This document shows positions 44,622-52,735 of a stretch of 64,000 bases of DNA, in pieces (within the stretch, counting starts at the first letter, position 1; each line of letters opens with the position of its first letter). The stretch is from DATJPR01 sp963811705 (GTDB lineage Bacteria; Bacteroidota; Ignavibacteria; UBA10030; UBA6906), in NCBI GenBank assembly GCA_963811705.1, contig CAWESL010000003.1, positions 124,001 to 188,000 of the forward strand, written 5' to 3'. Below the pieces are notes generated by a model. It did no database searches, was not told the DNA's origin, and worked only from the letters and a program-made list of their open reading frames with translations. The position numbers were made by a program, and so were the translations under genes.

Positions 44622-45055
44622 CGTCCGGAATAGTCTTTTGCGGCCAGGAGGCCGACATAAAAGTCTTCCCGCTCCTTCATCCGTTTCGCGGCTTTCCTCC
44701 CAAGATCATCATACCCCAGAAGGTGGAGAGTGCCGTGGATCACCAGTCGTGCTGTCTCGTTGGCCAGCGTCACCCGGTACGTCCGCGCCTGGCGCGCCGC
44801 CTTGTCAAGGTTGACGTACACTTCTCCTTCGATGGGTCCCCGTTCTTCAAGGGGGAAACTCATCACATCCGTCGGACGGTCATGCCGGAAAAACCGTCTG
44901 TTGATCCTTCGCGACAGCTGGTCGTCGGTGAAGACGATCGAGACCGAGGCCGATCGTCGTTTCTCCCGGCGCAGGACATCCCGCACCACGCCATGCACCC
45001 GCTCCTTCGCCACACGCCGCGTCCGATGGGCGTTGTGGACGGTCACTGCGATCAT
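44618..45055 (-). CDS. ybeY: endoribonuclease YbeY
   Basis: A 145-residue UPF0054 metal-dependent RNase acting in 16S rRNA 3' maturation and 70S quality control. Key parts: SIVFTDDQLSRRINRRFFRHDRPTDVMSFPL and LVIHGTLHLLGYDDLGRKAAKRMKEREDFY. The canonical zinc motif HGxLHLxGYDH is here HGTLHLLGYDD: two His remain and the third ligand is Asp, a variation I recall from related phyla. Overlaps neighbours by ATGA on both sides. Confidence 0.93.
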   Translation of the reverse strand: MIAVTVHNAHRTRRVAKERVHGVVRDVLRREKRRSASVSIVFTDDQLSRRINRRFFRHDRPTDVMSFPLEERGPIEGEVYVNLDKAARQARTYRVTLANETARLVIHGTLHLLGYDDLGRKAAKRMKEREDFYVGLLAAKDYSGR

Positions 45056-45534
45056 GACCGTACGCCTGCTTTGCGGCGCTTCTTCTTTTCGTTCCGCCGC
45101 GGATGATCGAGAATGCCGTCCGTGAGGGACAGTGCGATACCGGAGAGCATGACCTCCGGGCCGAGCCGCGTGAAGTCTCCCGAGACCAGCGAACGATCCA
45201 CGTTGGCAAAGAGCGAACAGCCGCCCTGCTTCTCAACGATGAGGCCTGAGAGCTTTCCATCATGCTCGCCGACAAACGTCACTTCCCCCAGGATATCGCT
45301 CATCACGAACCCGGAACAGTAATGCAGTTGCAGGTGCGCGTTCACGGTATAGACGGACACGAGGTCTCCCTTGCCCGCACCGATTCTCATGTTGGGATAA
45401 AGCTCGAGCGCCGTCTTCCGTGCCGGGTCCTGCATCGCAAGCTCAAACCGGTAGTTCGCGCCCATCAGCTTCGCAGGAACCCCGAAGAGCTTCTCGAGTT
45501 TTCTGATATCCGATGCTTTGAACACTGAGGACAT
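45052..45534 (-). CDS. unknown cytoplasmic protein coupled to ybeY
   Basis: A 160-residue protein not recognised by me. It begins MSSVFKASDIRKLEKLFGVPAKLMGANYRFELAMQDPARKTALELYPN, then a strand-rich part (GKGDLVSVYTVNAHLQLHYCSGFVMSDILGEVTFVGEHDGKLSGLIVEKQGGCSLFANVDRSLVSGDFTRLGPEVMLSGIALSL) and a basic tail (HPRRNEKKKRRKAG). ATG 45534 has GAGGG at 5 nt; an upstream ATG at 45549 lacks an SD. Its stop overlaps ybeY by ATGA, so it is in the ybeY-smg-topA-xerC-hpf-hprK unit. No signal or membrane helix. A role linked to RNA metabolism is guessed from context only. Confidence 0.75.
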   Translation of the reverse strand: MSSVFKASDIRKLEKLFGVPAKLMGANYRFELAMQDPARKTALELYPNMRIGAGKGDLVSVYTVNAHLQLHYCSGFVMSDILGEVTFVGEHDGKLSGLIVEKQGGCSLFANVDRSLVSGDFTRLGPEVMLSGIALSLTDGILDHPRRNEKKKRRKAGVRS

Positions 45535-45576
45535 GTGACCCTCGGACATTTCACGATCGACCACCGACGCCGAAAA

Positions 45577-45607
45577 CACAAAACCCCGGCTTGCGTGCGA
45601 CCGGGGC
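45577..45607 (-). terminator. intrinsic terminator downstream of the MBL gene
   Basis: Minus-strand CCCCGG - 11-nt loop - CCGGGG followed by TTTTGTGTTTT. A GC-rich 6-bp stem with a T-rich tail, 140 bp beyond the MBL stop and 43 bp before the next start, separating the two units. Confidence 0.6.
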
Positions 45608-45749
45608 TGCTGCTCAGTGAGACAACTGCAGGCAAACCTCCACCACTGTTGACGTTGCCGCGGTTCGATTTTCGCTGCGCGATCTCATGGTGCGATCAAC
45701 TGCCGAAAATATACCCACATCAGGAGTGATTGTCAAGAAAGAGCGCCGT

Positions 45750-46646
45750 CTACCATTCAAGCTCCATTCCTTCGGCCGCGGCAACGCACTCAAAAGCGTG
45801 GTGACGCATCCGGATCTCGTTGCGGCACTTGAGGACAATCTCGTCGATTTTGTCGTCATCATGCCCCGGATCATGGTGGAAGAGAACAAGCTTCTTGACG
45901 CCCGACTGTTCTGCGAGCGACAGGGAAAACAGGTAGTGCGAGTGCCCCCATCCCACATGGCTCACGTATTCTTCGGGCGTATAGGTCGTGTCGTGAATCA
46001 GGATATCCGCGCCGCGGGCGAAATCGATCACGCGACGGTTTGGATCGCCGCGTTCCGCGAGATAGCGGTCCACGATGTGCTTTTCCACATTGCGCAACGA
46101 GCGCGCAACCTCGCGATCGAACGGCTCGTTGTCGCTGATATACACAATGGAGTGATTGCCCGCGTTCAGGCGATACCCCACCGCGAAGGCGGGGTGATTC
46201 ACATACAGCGAAGACAGCGTCGCGTCAAAAATCGGGAGCGTCTGTTCGCGAATCGGGAGAAACTTGATCTTCGCCTTCAGCTCGCTCAACTGGATCGGGA
46301 AGAACACTTTGTTCATCTGCGAGGCAATGGCGGTGCGAAGCGTGAGGCGCTTGGTCTGCGGCCCGATCACCGTGAACTCGTTCCCGGAAATGAAGGCGGG
46401 TTTAAAGAAGGGAAACCCCTGGATATGATCCCAGTGCGGATGACTGATCGCGATGAATGCCTTGACGGACTCCCCCCGGGAGATCAGCGTGTCGCCGAGG
46501 TCCCGGATGCCGGTGCCGGCGTCGAAGATCACGAGGTTGTCGTGCGACAGGCGGACTTCGACGCACGGCGTATTCCCGCCGTAGCGGACCGTTCTCGGAC
46601 CGGGGGTGGGAACCGAACCGCGCGTCCCCCAGAAGCGAATCAACAT
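45750..46646 (-). CDS. metallo-beta-lactamase fold hydrolase
   Basis: A 298-residue MBL-fold protein. The start MLIRFWGTRGSVPTPGPRTVRYGGNTPCVEV and FDAGTGIRDLG are typical of a PhnP/RNase Z-like group. The zinc motif is SHPHWDHIQG (HxHxDH); later ligands are IHDTTYTPEEY and the C-terminal FHHDPGHDDDKIDEI. Such proteins may be phosphodiesterases, nucleases or c-di-NMP-related hydrolases; the substrate is unknown. SD AGAGGA precedes ATG 46646. It is a separate unit ended by the terminator at 45577. Confidence 0.88.
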   Translation of the reverse strand: MLIRFWGTRGSVPTPGPRTVRYGGNTPCVEVRLSHDNLVIFDAGTGIRDLGDTLISRGESVKAFIAISHPHWDHIQGFPFFKPAFISGNEFTVIGPQTKRLTLRTAIASQMNKVFFPIQLSELKAKIKFLPIREQTLPIFDATLSSLYVNHPAFAVGYRLNAGNHSIVYISDNEPFDREVARSLRNVEKHIVDRYLAERGDPNRRVIDFARGADILIHDTTYTPEEYVSHVGWGHSHYLFSLSLAEQSGVKKLVLFHHDPGHDDDKIDEIVLKCRNEIRMRHHAFECVAAAEGMELEW

Positions 46647-46685
46647 GCGAAGGTCCTCTGTTCAGTGCACATCAGCGGCGCAACG

Positions 46686-47231
46686 TCAGCCCGCCCCCGC
46701 GGGCGGAACCCCCGCCCCCGCCACCGCAGGGGAAAAGCTTCCCGCGTATGCCACATAGTGATCGGCCGAACGCACGAGCGCCGACCGCTCTTCGTCGGTC
46801 AGCTCGCGCACGATGCGCGCAGGCACCCCCGCAACCAAGACTCCCGGGGGAACGACAAATTTTTCTTTGACAACGGATCCTGCGGCAACCACCGAGTCCG
46901 GGCCGATCCGGGCGCCGTCCAGGATCACCGCATGCATGCCGATCAGACAACGATCCTGAACGATGCATCCGTGCACAACGGCAAGGTGCCCGATCGTCAC
47001 CTCCCGGCCTACGACAACGGCAAGATCGTGGGTGACGTGGATGACCGTCCCGTCCTGGACGTTCGATCGCTCGCCGACGATGATCCCGTTGATATCCCCG
47101 CGCAGGACGGCATTGAACCAGACGCTTGACCCCTCCCCCAGCCGGACGTCGCCGATCACCATGGCGCCATCGGCCACGAAGACGGAGGAACCGAGGACGG
47201 GGCGAACGCCGTGGTGAGCGATGAGCGGCAT
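46686..47231 (-). CDS. gamma-class carbonic anhydrase-like protein
   Basis: A 181-residue left-handed beta-helix protein of the gamma-carbonic anhydrase/YrdA/CaiE family: FVADGAMVIGDVRLGEGSSVWFNAVLRGDINGIIVGERSNVQDGTVIHVTHD. The repeating hexapeptides continue to VLVAGVPARIVRELTDEE. His ligands are seen in VIHVTHD and IGHLAVVHGC, the usual three-His trimer interface set. It may hydrate CO2 or only bind metal. The C-terminal tail is Ala/Gly/Pro-rich. ATG 47231 lies 3 bp after the DUF3108 stop (SD AAAGG), so the two are co-transcribed. Confidence 0.92.
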   Translation of the reverse strand: MPLIAHHGVRPVLGSSVFVADGAMVIGDVRLGEGSSVWFNAVLRGDINGIIVGERSNVQDGTVIHVTHDLAVVVGREVTIGHLAVVHGCIVQDRCLIGMHAVILDGARIGPDSVVAAGSVVKEKFVVPPGVLVAGVPARIVRELTDEERSALVRSADHYVAYAGSFSPAVAGAGVPPAGAG

Positions 47232-47234
47232 CGA

Positions 47235-48038
47235 CTAACCTTTCGCCCGCGGGGGAACCCACCCCTCCCGCTTCCATTGCATCAGCTCGATCGTCACGCT
47301 CCCGAGAATGACTTTCATCTTCGCCATGATGGGAACACGGGCTTCGTCGTTGCTGAACCACCCTTCGAAATCACCCGTGAGTCCGAAGATCCCGACGAAA
47401 TCGGCGGTCCCTTCAAATTTCACGGCATCAACCGGGTAGTCGATGGCATCGACTTCCACCGGATCGCGCTTGCCCGAAAAATTAATCCGGGTGGTGACCT
47501 TTTGTTCGTTGATCAGCGTCGGGATGGTCTTCAGCTGTCCGCTCATCAGGTCCTGACGCGCCGTGAAGAACAACGACAGCCCGTCCTCATACACCTGGTC
47601 GAGCACGATGGTATCCCGCTTCGAGACGATGGTGTCATGTTCCCCTTTTTCCAGGAACGCGCGCTTTCGGTCGTAGTCGAACGTGTAGCGGGAGAAACTC
47701 CACCAGTCGTCCTGTTTCAGTCTTCCAATAAACTGATGCGAATACATCATCGTATCGATAGAGCTCTCATAGGTCGCATGCAGGTCGACAAACGGGACCT
47801 TCGGATACGAGTTGATGAGGGCCTTGGCATAGTACACCAGATGTTGCGGGATCTCTTCGCGCTTGAGCGTCAGGATCCGCACCGACCCCAGATCGAACGG
47901 ACCGTACCGCACATTGTACACGAGATCCTCGCCGACCTGGAGAACATGGGCCTCCGCGGTCGACTGTGCATGCATCGCGCCGGCGAACACCGACACGCTG
48001 AGCGACAGGACGATGAGACAACGTTGGAGTTGATGCAC
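47235..48038 (-). CDS. DUF3108 periplasmic protein
   Basis: A 267-residue exported protein: signal peptide MHQLQRCLIVLSLSVSVFAGAMHAQ, then GEDLVYNVRYGPFDLGSVRI, a typical DUF3108 opening, and YPVDAVKFEGTADFVGIFGLTGDFEGWFSNDEARVPIMAKMKVILGSVTIELMQW as the DUF3108 end. Function unknown, periplasmic. It is 12 bp after the S41 protease gene and 3 bp before the carbonic anhydrase-like gene, which suggests a single transcript. Confidence 0.9.
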   Translation of the reverse strand: MHQLQRCLIVLSLSVSVFAGAMHAQSTAEAHVLQVGEDLVYNVRYGPFDLGSVRILTLKREEIPQHLVYYAKALINSYPKVPFVDLHATYESSIDTMMYSHQFIGRLKQDDWWSFSRYTFDYDRKRAFLEKGEHDTIVSKRDTIVLDQVYEDGLSLFFTARQDLMSGQLKTIPTLINEQKVTTRINFSGKRDPVEVDAIDYPVDAVKFEGTADFVGIFGLTGDFEGWFSNDEARVPIMAKMKVILGSVTIELMQWKREGWVPPRAKG

Positions 48039-48050
48039 GGGCTCTTCGCG

Positions 48051-49667
48051 TTAGTGGAGACTCGTCATATGCGCATTGATACGCTCGGCCTCACCAAAGA
48101 GCGTCATCGCTTTCTCAAACTGGTTGTCTTCCCTGAGGATTGTCCGGGAACTGCCTTCGTTTCCGAACAGGCTTCGCGCGATGTAGGCTTTGGCGAACGC
48201 TTTGATGAAATGAAGATCCTGTTCGTAGGAGCTGTCCCGGAACTCGACCTTCTGTTCGTTGCCGATCGAGACGATTTGATCGAGCATCGGTTTGGTGATT
48301 TCAAACTCCTTGACGAACCGTGCACAGTCCTTCCCATACTCCTGGCGAAGATCCTTCCCGTGCTCTTCCAGAAAACGGTTCGCAAATTGCGGGAAGACAT
48401 TGTGACTGCGCAGCTGAACGGTATATTCGTTGAGCCGATCGGCCTTCACGATATAATCGGGGGTGATCCCTCCGCCGCCGTAGACCACGCGCCCACCCAT
48501 GGTCTTATATTTCGGTCGCGTCGAATCCCGTTCTTCGGTGTGCGTGATATTCTCTCCTTCGACTTCCGTCCGTTCAAACGCCTCCTTGGCGTAATTCGCC
48601 CGATCATGATCGTAGGGCCTCTGAATCAGGCGGCCACTCGGCGTGTAATACCTCGCGGTGGTCAACCGGAATGCCGACCCATCACGCAGCATGTATTGCC
48701 GCTGGACCAGCCCCTTGCCGAATGTCGTTTCGCCCACGATCAAACCGCGGTCCCAGTCCTGGACGGCCCCGGCGACAATTTCGCTGGCCGAAGCGGACGC
48801 ATTGTTCACCAGGATGATGAGCGGAACGCTAGTGTACCGCCCGTTTCCAGAGGAGACGAATTCCTCGTCAAATTCGGACCGCCTCCCCTTCGTGTAGACG
48901 ATCTTCCTGTCGCCGGGCATCAATTCGTCCACCATTTTGAACGCCTGCTCCAGATATCCGCCGGCGTTCTGCCGGAGATCAAGGATCATCCGCTTCATCC
49001 CTGCCGCCTTCAGCTTCGACATCGCTTCGACGAATTCATCGTGCGTCGTGGCCGCGAACCGCGAGACGCTCACATAGCCGGTCTGGTCATCGACCATGTA
49101 CGCGGCGTCGACAGTATAGATCGGGATGTTGTCCCGCGTAATGTCAAAATCCAGAGGGTGTGCAATGCCTGCCCGAACGATCGTCACCTTGACATGCGTC
49201 CCCTTCGGGCCACGGAGCTTCTTTTGCACGCCGTCCTGCGTAATCCCCACACAGGAGGAGTCGTCGATCTTGACAATCTTGTCTCCGCCGAGGATCCCCA
49301 GCGCCTCGCTCGGTCCACCAACCACCGGCGAGACGACCATCAGCGTATCGTTGAGAACCTGGAACTCGATCCCGATTCCTTCGAAGCTTCCCTGGAATTC
49401 TTCGGTCACCCGCTGCATCTGGCTTGCGGTAATGTAGACCGAATGCGGATCCAGTTGCCCGAGCAGCCCGTTGATCGCAGCTTCGGTCAGCTTTTGCGGG
49501 TCGACGTTGTCGACATAATTCTTTTGTGTAATGCTCAGAACATCCTGAAATTTCGTGATCTGGTCGTAGATGCTGTCTGCGGAGAGCACACGATTCAACA
49601 TGGCACCTGTCCCAAGACTCAGCACAATCACGCCCAGCAGCGTGCCGATCGAAAAACGCTTTCGCAT
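48051..49667 (-). CDS. S41 carboxy-terminal processing peptidase
   Basis: A 538-residue envelope protease with an N-terminal helix (FSIGTLLGVIVLSLGTGAML), a PDZ domain (GSFEGIGIEFQVLNDTLMVVSPVVGGPSEALGILGGDKIVKID), and the S41 tail-specific domain with NAGGYLEQAF, Ser in NNASASASEIVAGAVQDWDRG and Lys in GETTFGKGLVQ, the Ser/Lys dyad. The C-terminal part (after GGGITPDYIV) is an extended helical region. Likely a periplasmic or envelope quality-control protease. ATG 49667 has GGGAGAT upstream. No partner lipoprotein like NlpI is seen nearby. Confidence 0.95.
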   Translation of the reverse strand: MRKRFSIGTLLGVIVLSLGTGAMLNRVLSADSIYDQITKFQDVLSITQKNYVDNVDPQKLTEAAINGLLGQLDPHSVYITASQMQRVTEEFQGSFEGIGIEFQVLNDTLMVVSPVVGGPSEALGILGGDKIVKIDDSSCVGITQDGVQKKLRGPKGTHVKVTIVRAGIAHPLDFDITRDNIPIYTVDAAYMVDDQTGYVSVSRFAATTHDEFVEAMSKLKAAGMKRMILDLRQNAGGYLEQAFKMVDELMPGDRKIVYTKGRRSEFDEEFVSSGNGRYTSVPLIILVNNASASASEIVAGAVQDWDRGLIVGETTFGKGLVQRQYMLRDGSAFRLTTARYYTPSGRLIQRPYDHDRANYAKEAFERTEVEGENITHTEERDSTRPKYKTMGGRVVYGGGGITPDYIVKADRLNEYTVQLRSHNVFPQFANRFLEEHGKDLRQEYGKDCARFVKEFEITKPMLDQIVSIGNEQKVEFRDSSYEQDLHFIKAFAKAYIARSLFGNEGSSRTILREDNQFEKAMTLFGEAERINAHMTSLH

Positions 49668-49763
49668 GAATATCTCCCTAAAGAGTGTTTGTCCCGTATC
49701 CACGGTTCTCAGAAGGTAATGTAACGAATTGGTTGGACAATCAAAAAAGCAAGGATTTGGGCT

Positions 49764-50519
49764 TTATCGGACCGGTTTCCAATGCGAGGAAACCGACCGG
49801 TGCAGAATCGTGACCCAAAGATAGTTCACAAACCACGACCCCATGACCCCGAGATACCCATACCGCCGGAATCTTCGCGGCGATTCATAGACCACCATAT
49901 CGTCAAAGTAGACAATCCGGCCCATCCGGCCGAGTCGCCGAAACAAATCATAGTCCTCCCCCGCCGCAATCGTGGGGTCGTACCCATGCGCCGCCATAAA
50001 TACCGCGCGACGGACGACGTGACATTCTCCGCGTCCCATGGCCATCCCCACAACATTCATCATCCGAAAAAGCCAGTTGAAAAACCCGTGAAACACGGCG
50101 TCAGAGAAGCGGCGGTCTTCCGGGAAGACTTCGACCCTGCACGTGGCCGCGATTGTCGCGCGATCGTCGAGGGCATCGACCAGGCGCTCAAAAAAGAGGT
50201 CCGGATCGTCGATCAGAGTGTCGGCATTCAGAAACACGAGGGTGTCCCCCTTCGACCGCTCTGCTCCCAGGTTTCTGCCGAGGGCGATGGTCTGCCGTGT
50301 GCCCCCCGTATTCTCGACAACTTCGTCCGCATACCGGCGTGCGATCGTGAGCGTCGCATCGCTGCTCCCTCCGTCGCTCACGATGACCTCGAGACGGAAG
50401 CGCTGCTTTCGCTCGCCGGTGAATTGACGGAGCATTCCCTCCAGGAGTTTCTCTTCATTCAGCGTTGGAACGACGATGCTCAACGCAACGTTCCCCGGCG
50501 ATGTCGTTCCGAGTGCCAT
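49764..50519 (-). CDS. family 2 glycosyltransferase
   Basis: A 251-residue GT2 enzyme: LSIVVPTLNEEKLLEGML, VIVSDGGSSDATLTIARRYAD, ERSKGDTLVFLNADTLIDDPD (DxD-like NAD), and the acceptor-binding AGEDYDLFRRLGRMG. The last 50 residues include an amphipathic or membrane-associated helix (GYLGVMGSWFVNYLWVTILHRS). It transfers an activated sugar to an unknown acceptor. Its ATG shares one base with the GH57 stop (TGATG). Confidence 0.92.
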   Translation of the reverse strand: MALGTTSPGNVALSIVVPTLNEEKLLEGMLRQFTGERKQRFRLEVIVSDGGSSDATLTIARRYADEVVENTGGTRQTIALGRNLGAERSKGDTLVFLNADTLIDDPDLFFERLVDALDDRATIAATCRVEVFPEDRRFSDAVFHGFFNWLFRMMNVVGMAMGRGECHVVRRAVFMAAHGYDPTIAAGEDYDLFRRLGRMGRIVYFDDMVVYESPRRFRRYGYLGVMGSWFVNYLWVTILHRSVSSHWKPVR

Positions 50520-52651
50520 CAGGCAGCGGTCACCGCCTGACTGAGCCGGACGTTGAACTGGTGAGTGCCCGGGGAAGATTCATCGGCCGGTTCAAGGCGA
50601 AAGCGCCAATGAGGAATGACCACTGCCGCCTGGAACACGCGCTCAAACCCTGATTCGGAAAGAGAGACGGTCTCCAGCGGAAAGCGCCACAGTGTCGCGG
50701 GACGGTCCAGGGTGAACGTCGTCTGCAGGCGGAGCCAGCGATCGACAAGTTTATAGCCTTTGACATTCGGCTCCTCCCCCTGGCTCATCAGCCTTCTGTC
50801 CTGCAGCGGCCGCCCTTCGATATCGTAAAACCTGTCCGGCGCGTCACCTGCCATCTCGCCGATGCACCACTCAACGCCGAACCAGAGATCGATCGGTCGT
50901 CTCTCACGGTTGGTGACGAGATAGTCCACTGAAAACGAATCCTTCCCGTCGGTGTACCGGATCGTCTTCTTGACCGAGAGTTTGTGCGGCGTGGCCGAAC
51001 GCCAGATCGCGCCTTCCCGTTCAAAAACGACCTCGATCTCCTTTCCGTTCATGCGTTGCGACGCCGCATACGGCTGATTGACGAAATCGCCGACCTCGGG
51101 GTATCGGCAACGCTGGACGTCCTGCAATGTCGCCCCTTCCCCGAAGAAATGATCGACGAGAGAGCCGTGACGGTACCAGTCGTAGGAAAGGTACTGGTCG
51201 AGTCCGGCTTCCTTCAGATCCGTGACACCTGGCCCCGATCCGCGGCGGCCCTGCGCGGCTTCAATGACCTGACGATGATATCCTTCCTCCCTCCGGCTGA
51301 CAATGTCGAGGAGATTCACGGCTTCCGGCTTGACCGAGAGTTCAATCATCGTCGCGCCGGAGGCCGGCGTGAAACACATGTCGATGCGCTGCGTTTCCAC
51401 GACGACCTCCGCGTAACCGTCGGCATCGAAATCCGTCTCTTCCACGTGAGGACTGTGCGCCTGGTGAAGGGTATCGAGGCCCGCCTCAGCCCGGAGGAGA
51501 CTGCGATACACCGGCATCCGAAGGTTCGGCAGATAGAGTCCTCCGAACACCCCGTGCCAGTAGGGGTCGTTGCACTGGCCCGCCCAGAGGGCGTCCTGGA
51601 TTTCCGGCGGCACCTGTCCCCGATGCAGCGCGTGAATGCGCGATGCGATGCGCAGCATCTTCTTGTGCATGTGATTCGACTCGGGGTACTTGGCGAGGAA
51701 ATTCCGCCAGTCGCCGCCGCGCACAAACATCGCATGTTCTTCGTAAAGGCCGTGATCTTTCAACGCCTGCTCAAACCGCTCGAAGGCAGAATACGCTCGT
51801 GGCGCGAGGGCCCACTTCAGCATTTCGCTGTAGGCCGCAGAGGGCAGATAGACCCTTCCGGCCGGTGAAAACAAATTCACAACCGTTCCTGCGTGGATCG
51901 GCTTCACCCACGAGGATTCCTGCTCGACCATCCTGCAGAACGACTCCAGCCAGCCCTCTTCGTACACGCTATGATAGGTCTTCGGCCACACGCCGAATTT
52001 TTCCCCGTCGTCGCCGTGCACAACAATCCTTCTCCCATCCAGCGAAGCCACGGTCCGGAAATAGTCGAATGAGTCGGAGAGCGGTTTGAAGGGAATCGCG
52101 TAGCGCAGCACCCGGTTGATCGGAAGAACCGCCAGAGTTTTCCCGTTGTCCTCCGTCATGTAATACCCGTACAACTGGTCGTCTCGCAGACCGGCGTAAC
52201 GGAAATGGGTATCGTCGATCATCACGTACTCCACTCCTGCCTCAACGATCGAGGAAACCAGGTGTTGTTCCCACACGCGCTCCGCCAGCCACATCCCCCG
52301 CGGTCGAACCCCGAAGAGGTCCTTCAGCAGAGCCGTGAGTTTTCTGATCTGACCGACGCGGTCTTCGGGGGGGATGATGGGAAGGATGGCTTCGTAGTAG
52401 GCGCCGGTCAGAAGTTCGATCTGACCACGCTGCACCATCCCCTTAATACGATCCACGAGCTCGGGGTGGTGCTCCGCCATCCACTCGAGCAACGTTCCTG
52501 TCCAGTGATGCGTGAACTTGACGGAAGGATGGCGCTCCAGCACGTCCAGAAAAGGCTTGTAGGCGGTGCGATACGCCTCTTCGAATACGCTGTCAAAATT
52601 GCCGGTGGGCTGATGATTGTGGACGGCAAAGACAAAGTTGACTGTCTGCAT
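50519..52651 (-). CDS. GH57 alpha-amylase / 4-alpha-glucanotransferase
   Basis: A 710-residue glycoside hydrolase family 57 enzyme acting on alpha-1,4-glucans. Conserved regions: FAVHNHQPTGNF, MWLAERVWEQ with nucleophile E124, and VVHGDDGEKFGVWP with acid/base D214. The numbering matches the well known Thermococcus 4-alpha-glucanotransferase (E123/D214), and DUF1925/DUF1926-like middle and C-terminal regions are present (EIVTFEYGGE-like end replaced by PLETVSLSESGFERVF). No signal peptide, so cytoplasmic glycogen or maltodextrin metabolism. The GT2 gene is coupled to its end. Confidence 0.93.
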   Translation of the reverse strand: MQTVNFVFAVHNHQPTGNFDSVFEEAYRTAYKPFLDVLERHPSVKFTHHWTGTLLEWMAEHHPELVDRIKGMVQRGQIELLTGAYYEAILPIIPPEDRVGQIRKLTALLKDLFGVRPRGMWLAERVWEQHLVSSIVEAGVEYVMIDDTHFRYAGLRDDQLYGYYMTEDNGKTLAVLPINRVLRYAIPFKPLSDSFDYFRTVASLDGRRIVVHGDDGEKFGVWPKTYHSVYEEGWLESFCRMVEQESSWVKPIHAGTVVNLFSPAGRVYLPSAAYSEMLKWALAPRAYSAFERFEQALKDHGLYEEHAMFVRGGDWRNFLAKYPESNHMHKKMLRIASRIHALHRGQVPPEIQDALWAGQCNDPYWHGVFGGLYLPNLRMPVYRSLLRAEAGLDTLHQAHSPHVEETDFDADGYAEVVVETQRIDMCFTPASGATMIELSVKPEAVNLLDIVSRREEGYHRQVIEAAQGRRGSGPGVTDLKEAGLDQYLSYDWYRHGSLVDHFFGEGATLQDVQRCRYPEVGDFVNQPYAASQRMNGKEIEVVFEREGAIWRSATPHKLSVKKTIRYTDGKDSFSVDYLVTNRERRPIDLWFGVEWCIGEMAGDAPDRFYDIEGRPLQDRRLMSQGEEPNVKGYKLVDRWLRLQTTFTLDRPATLWRFPLETVSLSESGFERVFQAAVVIPHWRFRLEPADESSPGTHQFNVRLSQAVTAA

Positions 52652-52735
52652 GAAACCCCGAAAGTCCGACGCTGTTGTGTCCGATACGGTTCCGGCGCGG
52701 AGGATCCATCCCGCCGTCCGCGTGTTCCCCCGCCT

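Noticed and set aside
47211..49724. 837-codon open frame on the plus strand
   Set aside because: It lies exactly opposite the S41 protease, DUF3108 and carbonic anhydrase-like genes, whose protein motifs are unmistakable; its own translation is Arg/His/Asp-rich without any family motif, typical of antisense frames in GC-rich DNA.
49765..49800. Inverted repeat CGGTTTCC/GGAAACCG at the end of the glycosyltransferase gene, considered as a terminator
   Set aside because: The 8-bp stem lies in the last codons and is not followed by a T tract; the only T run lies about 30 nt away.
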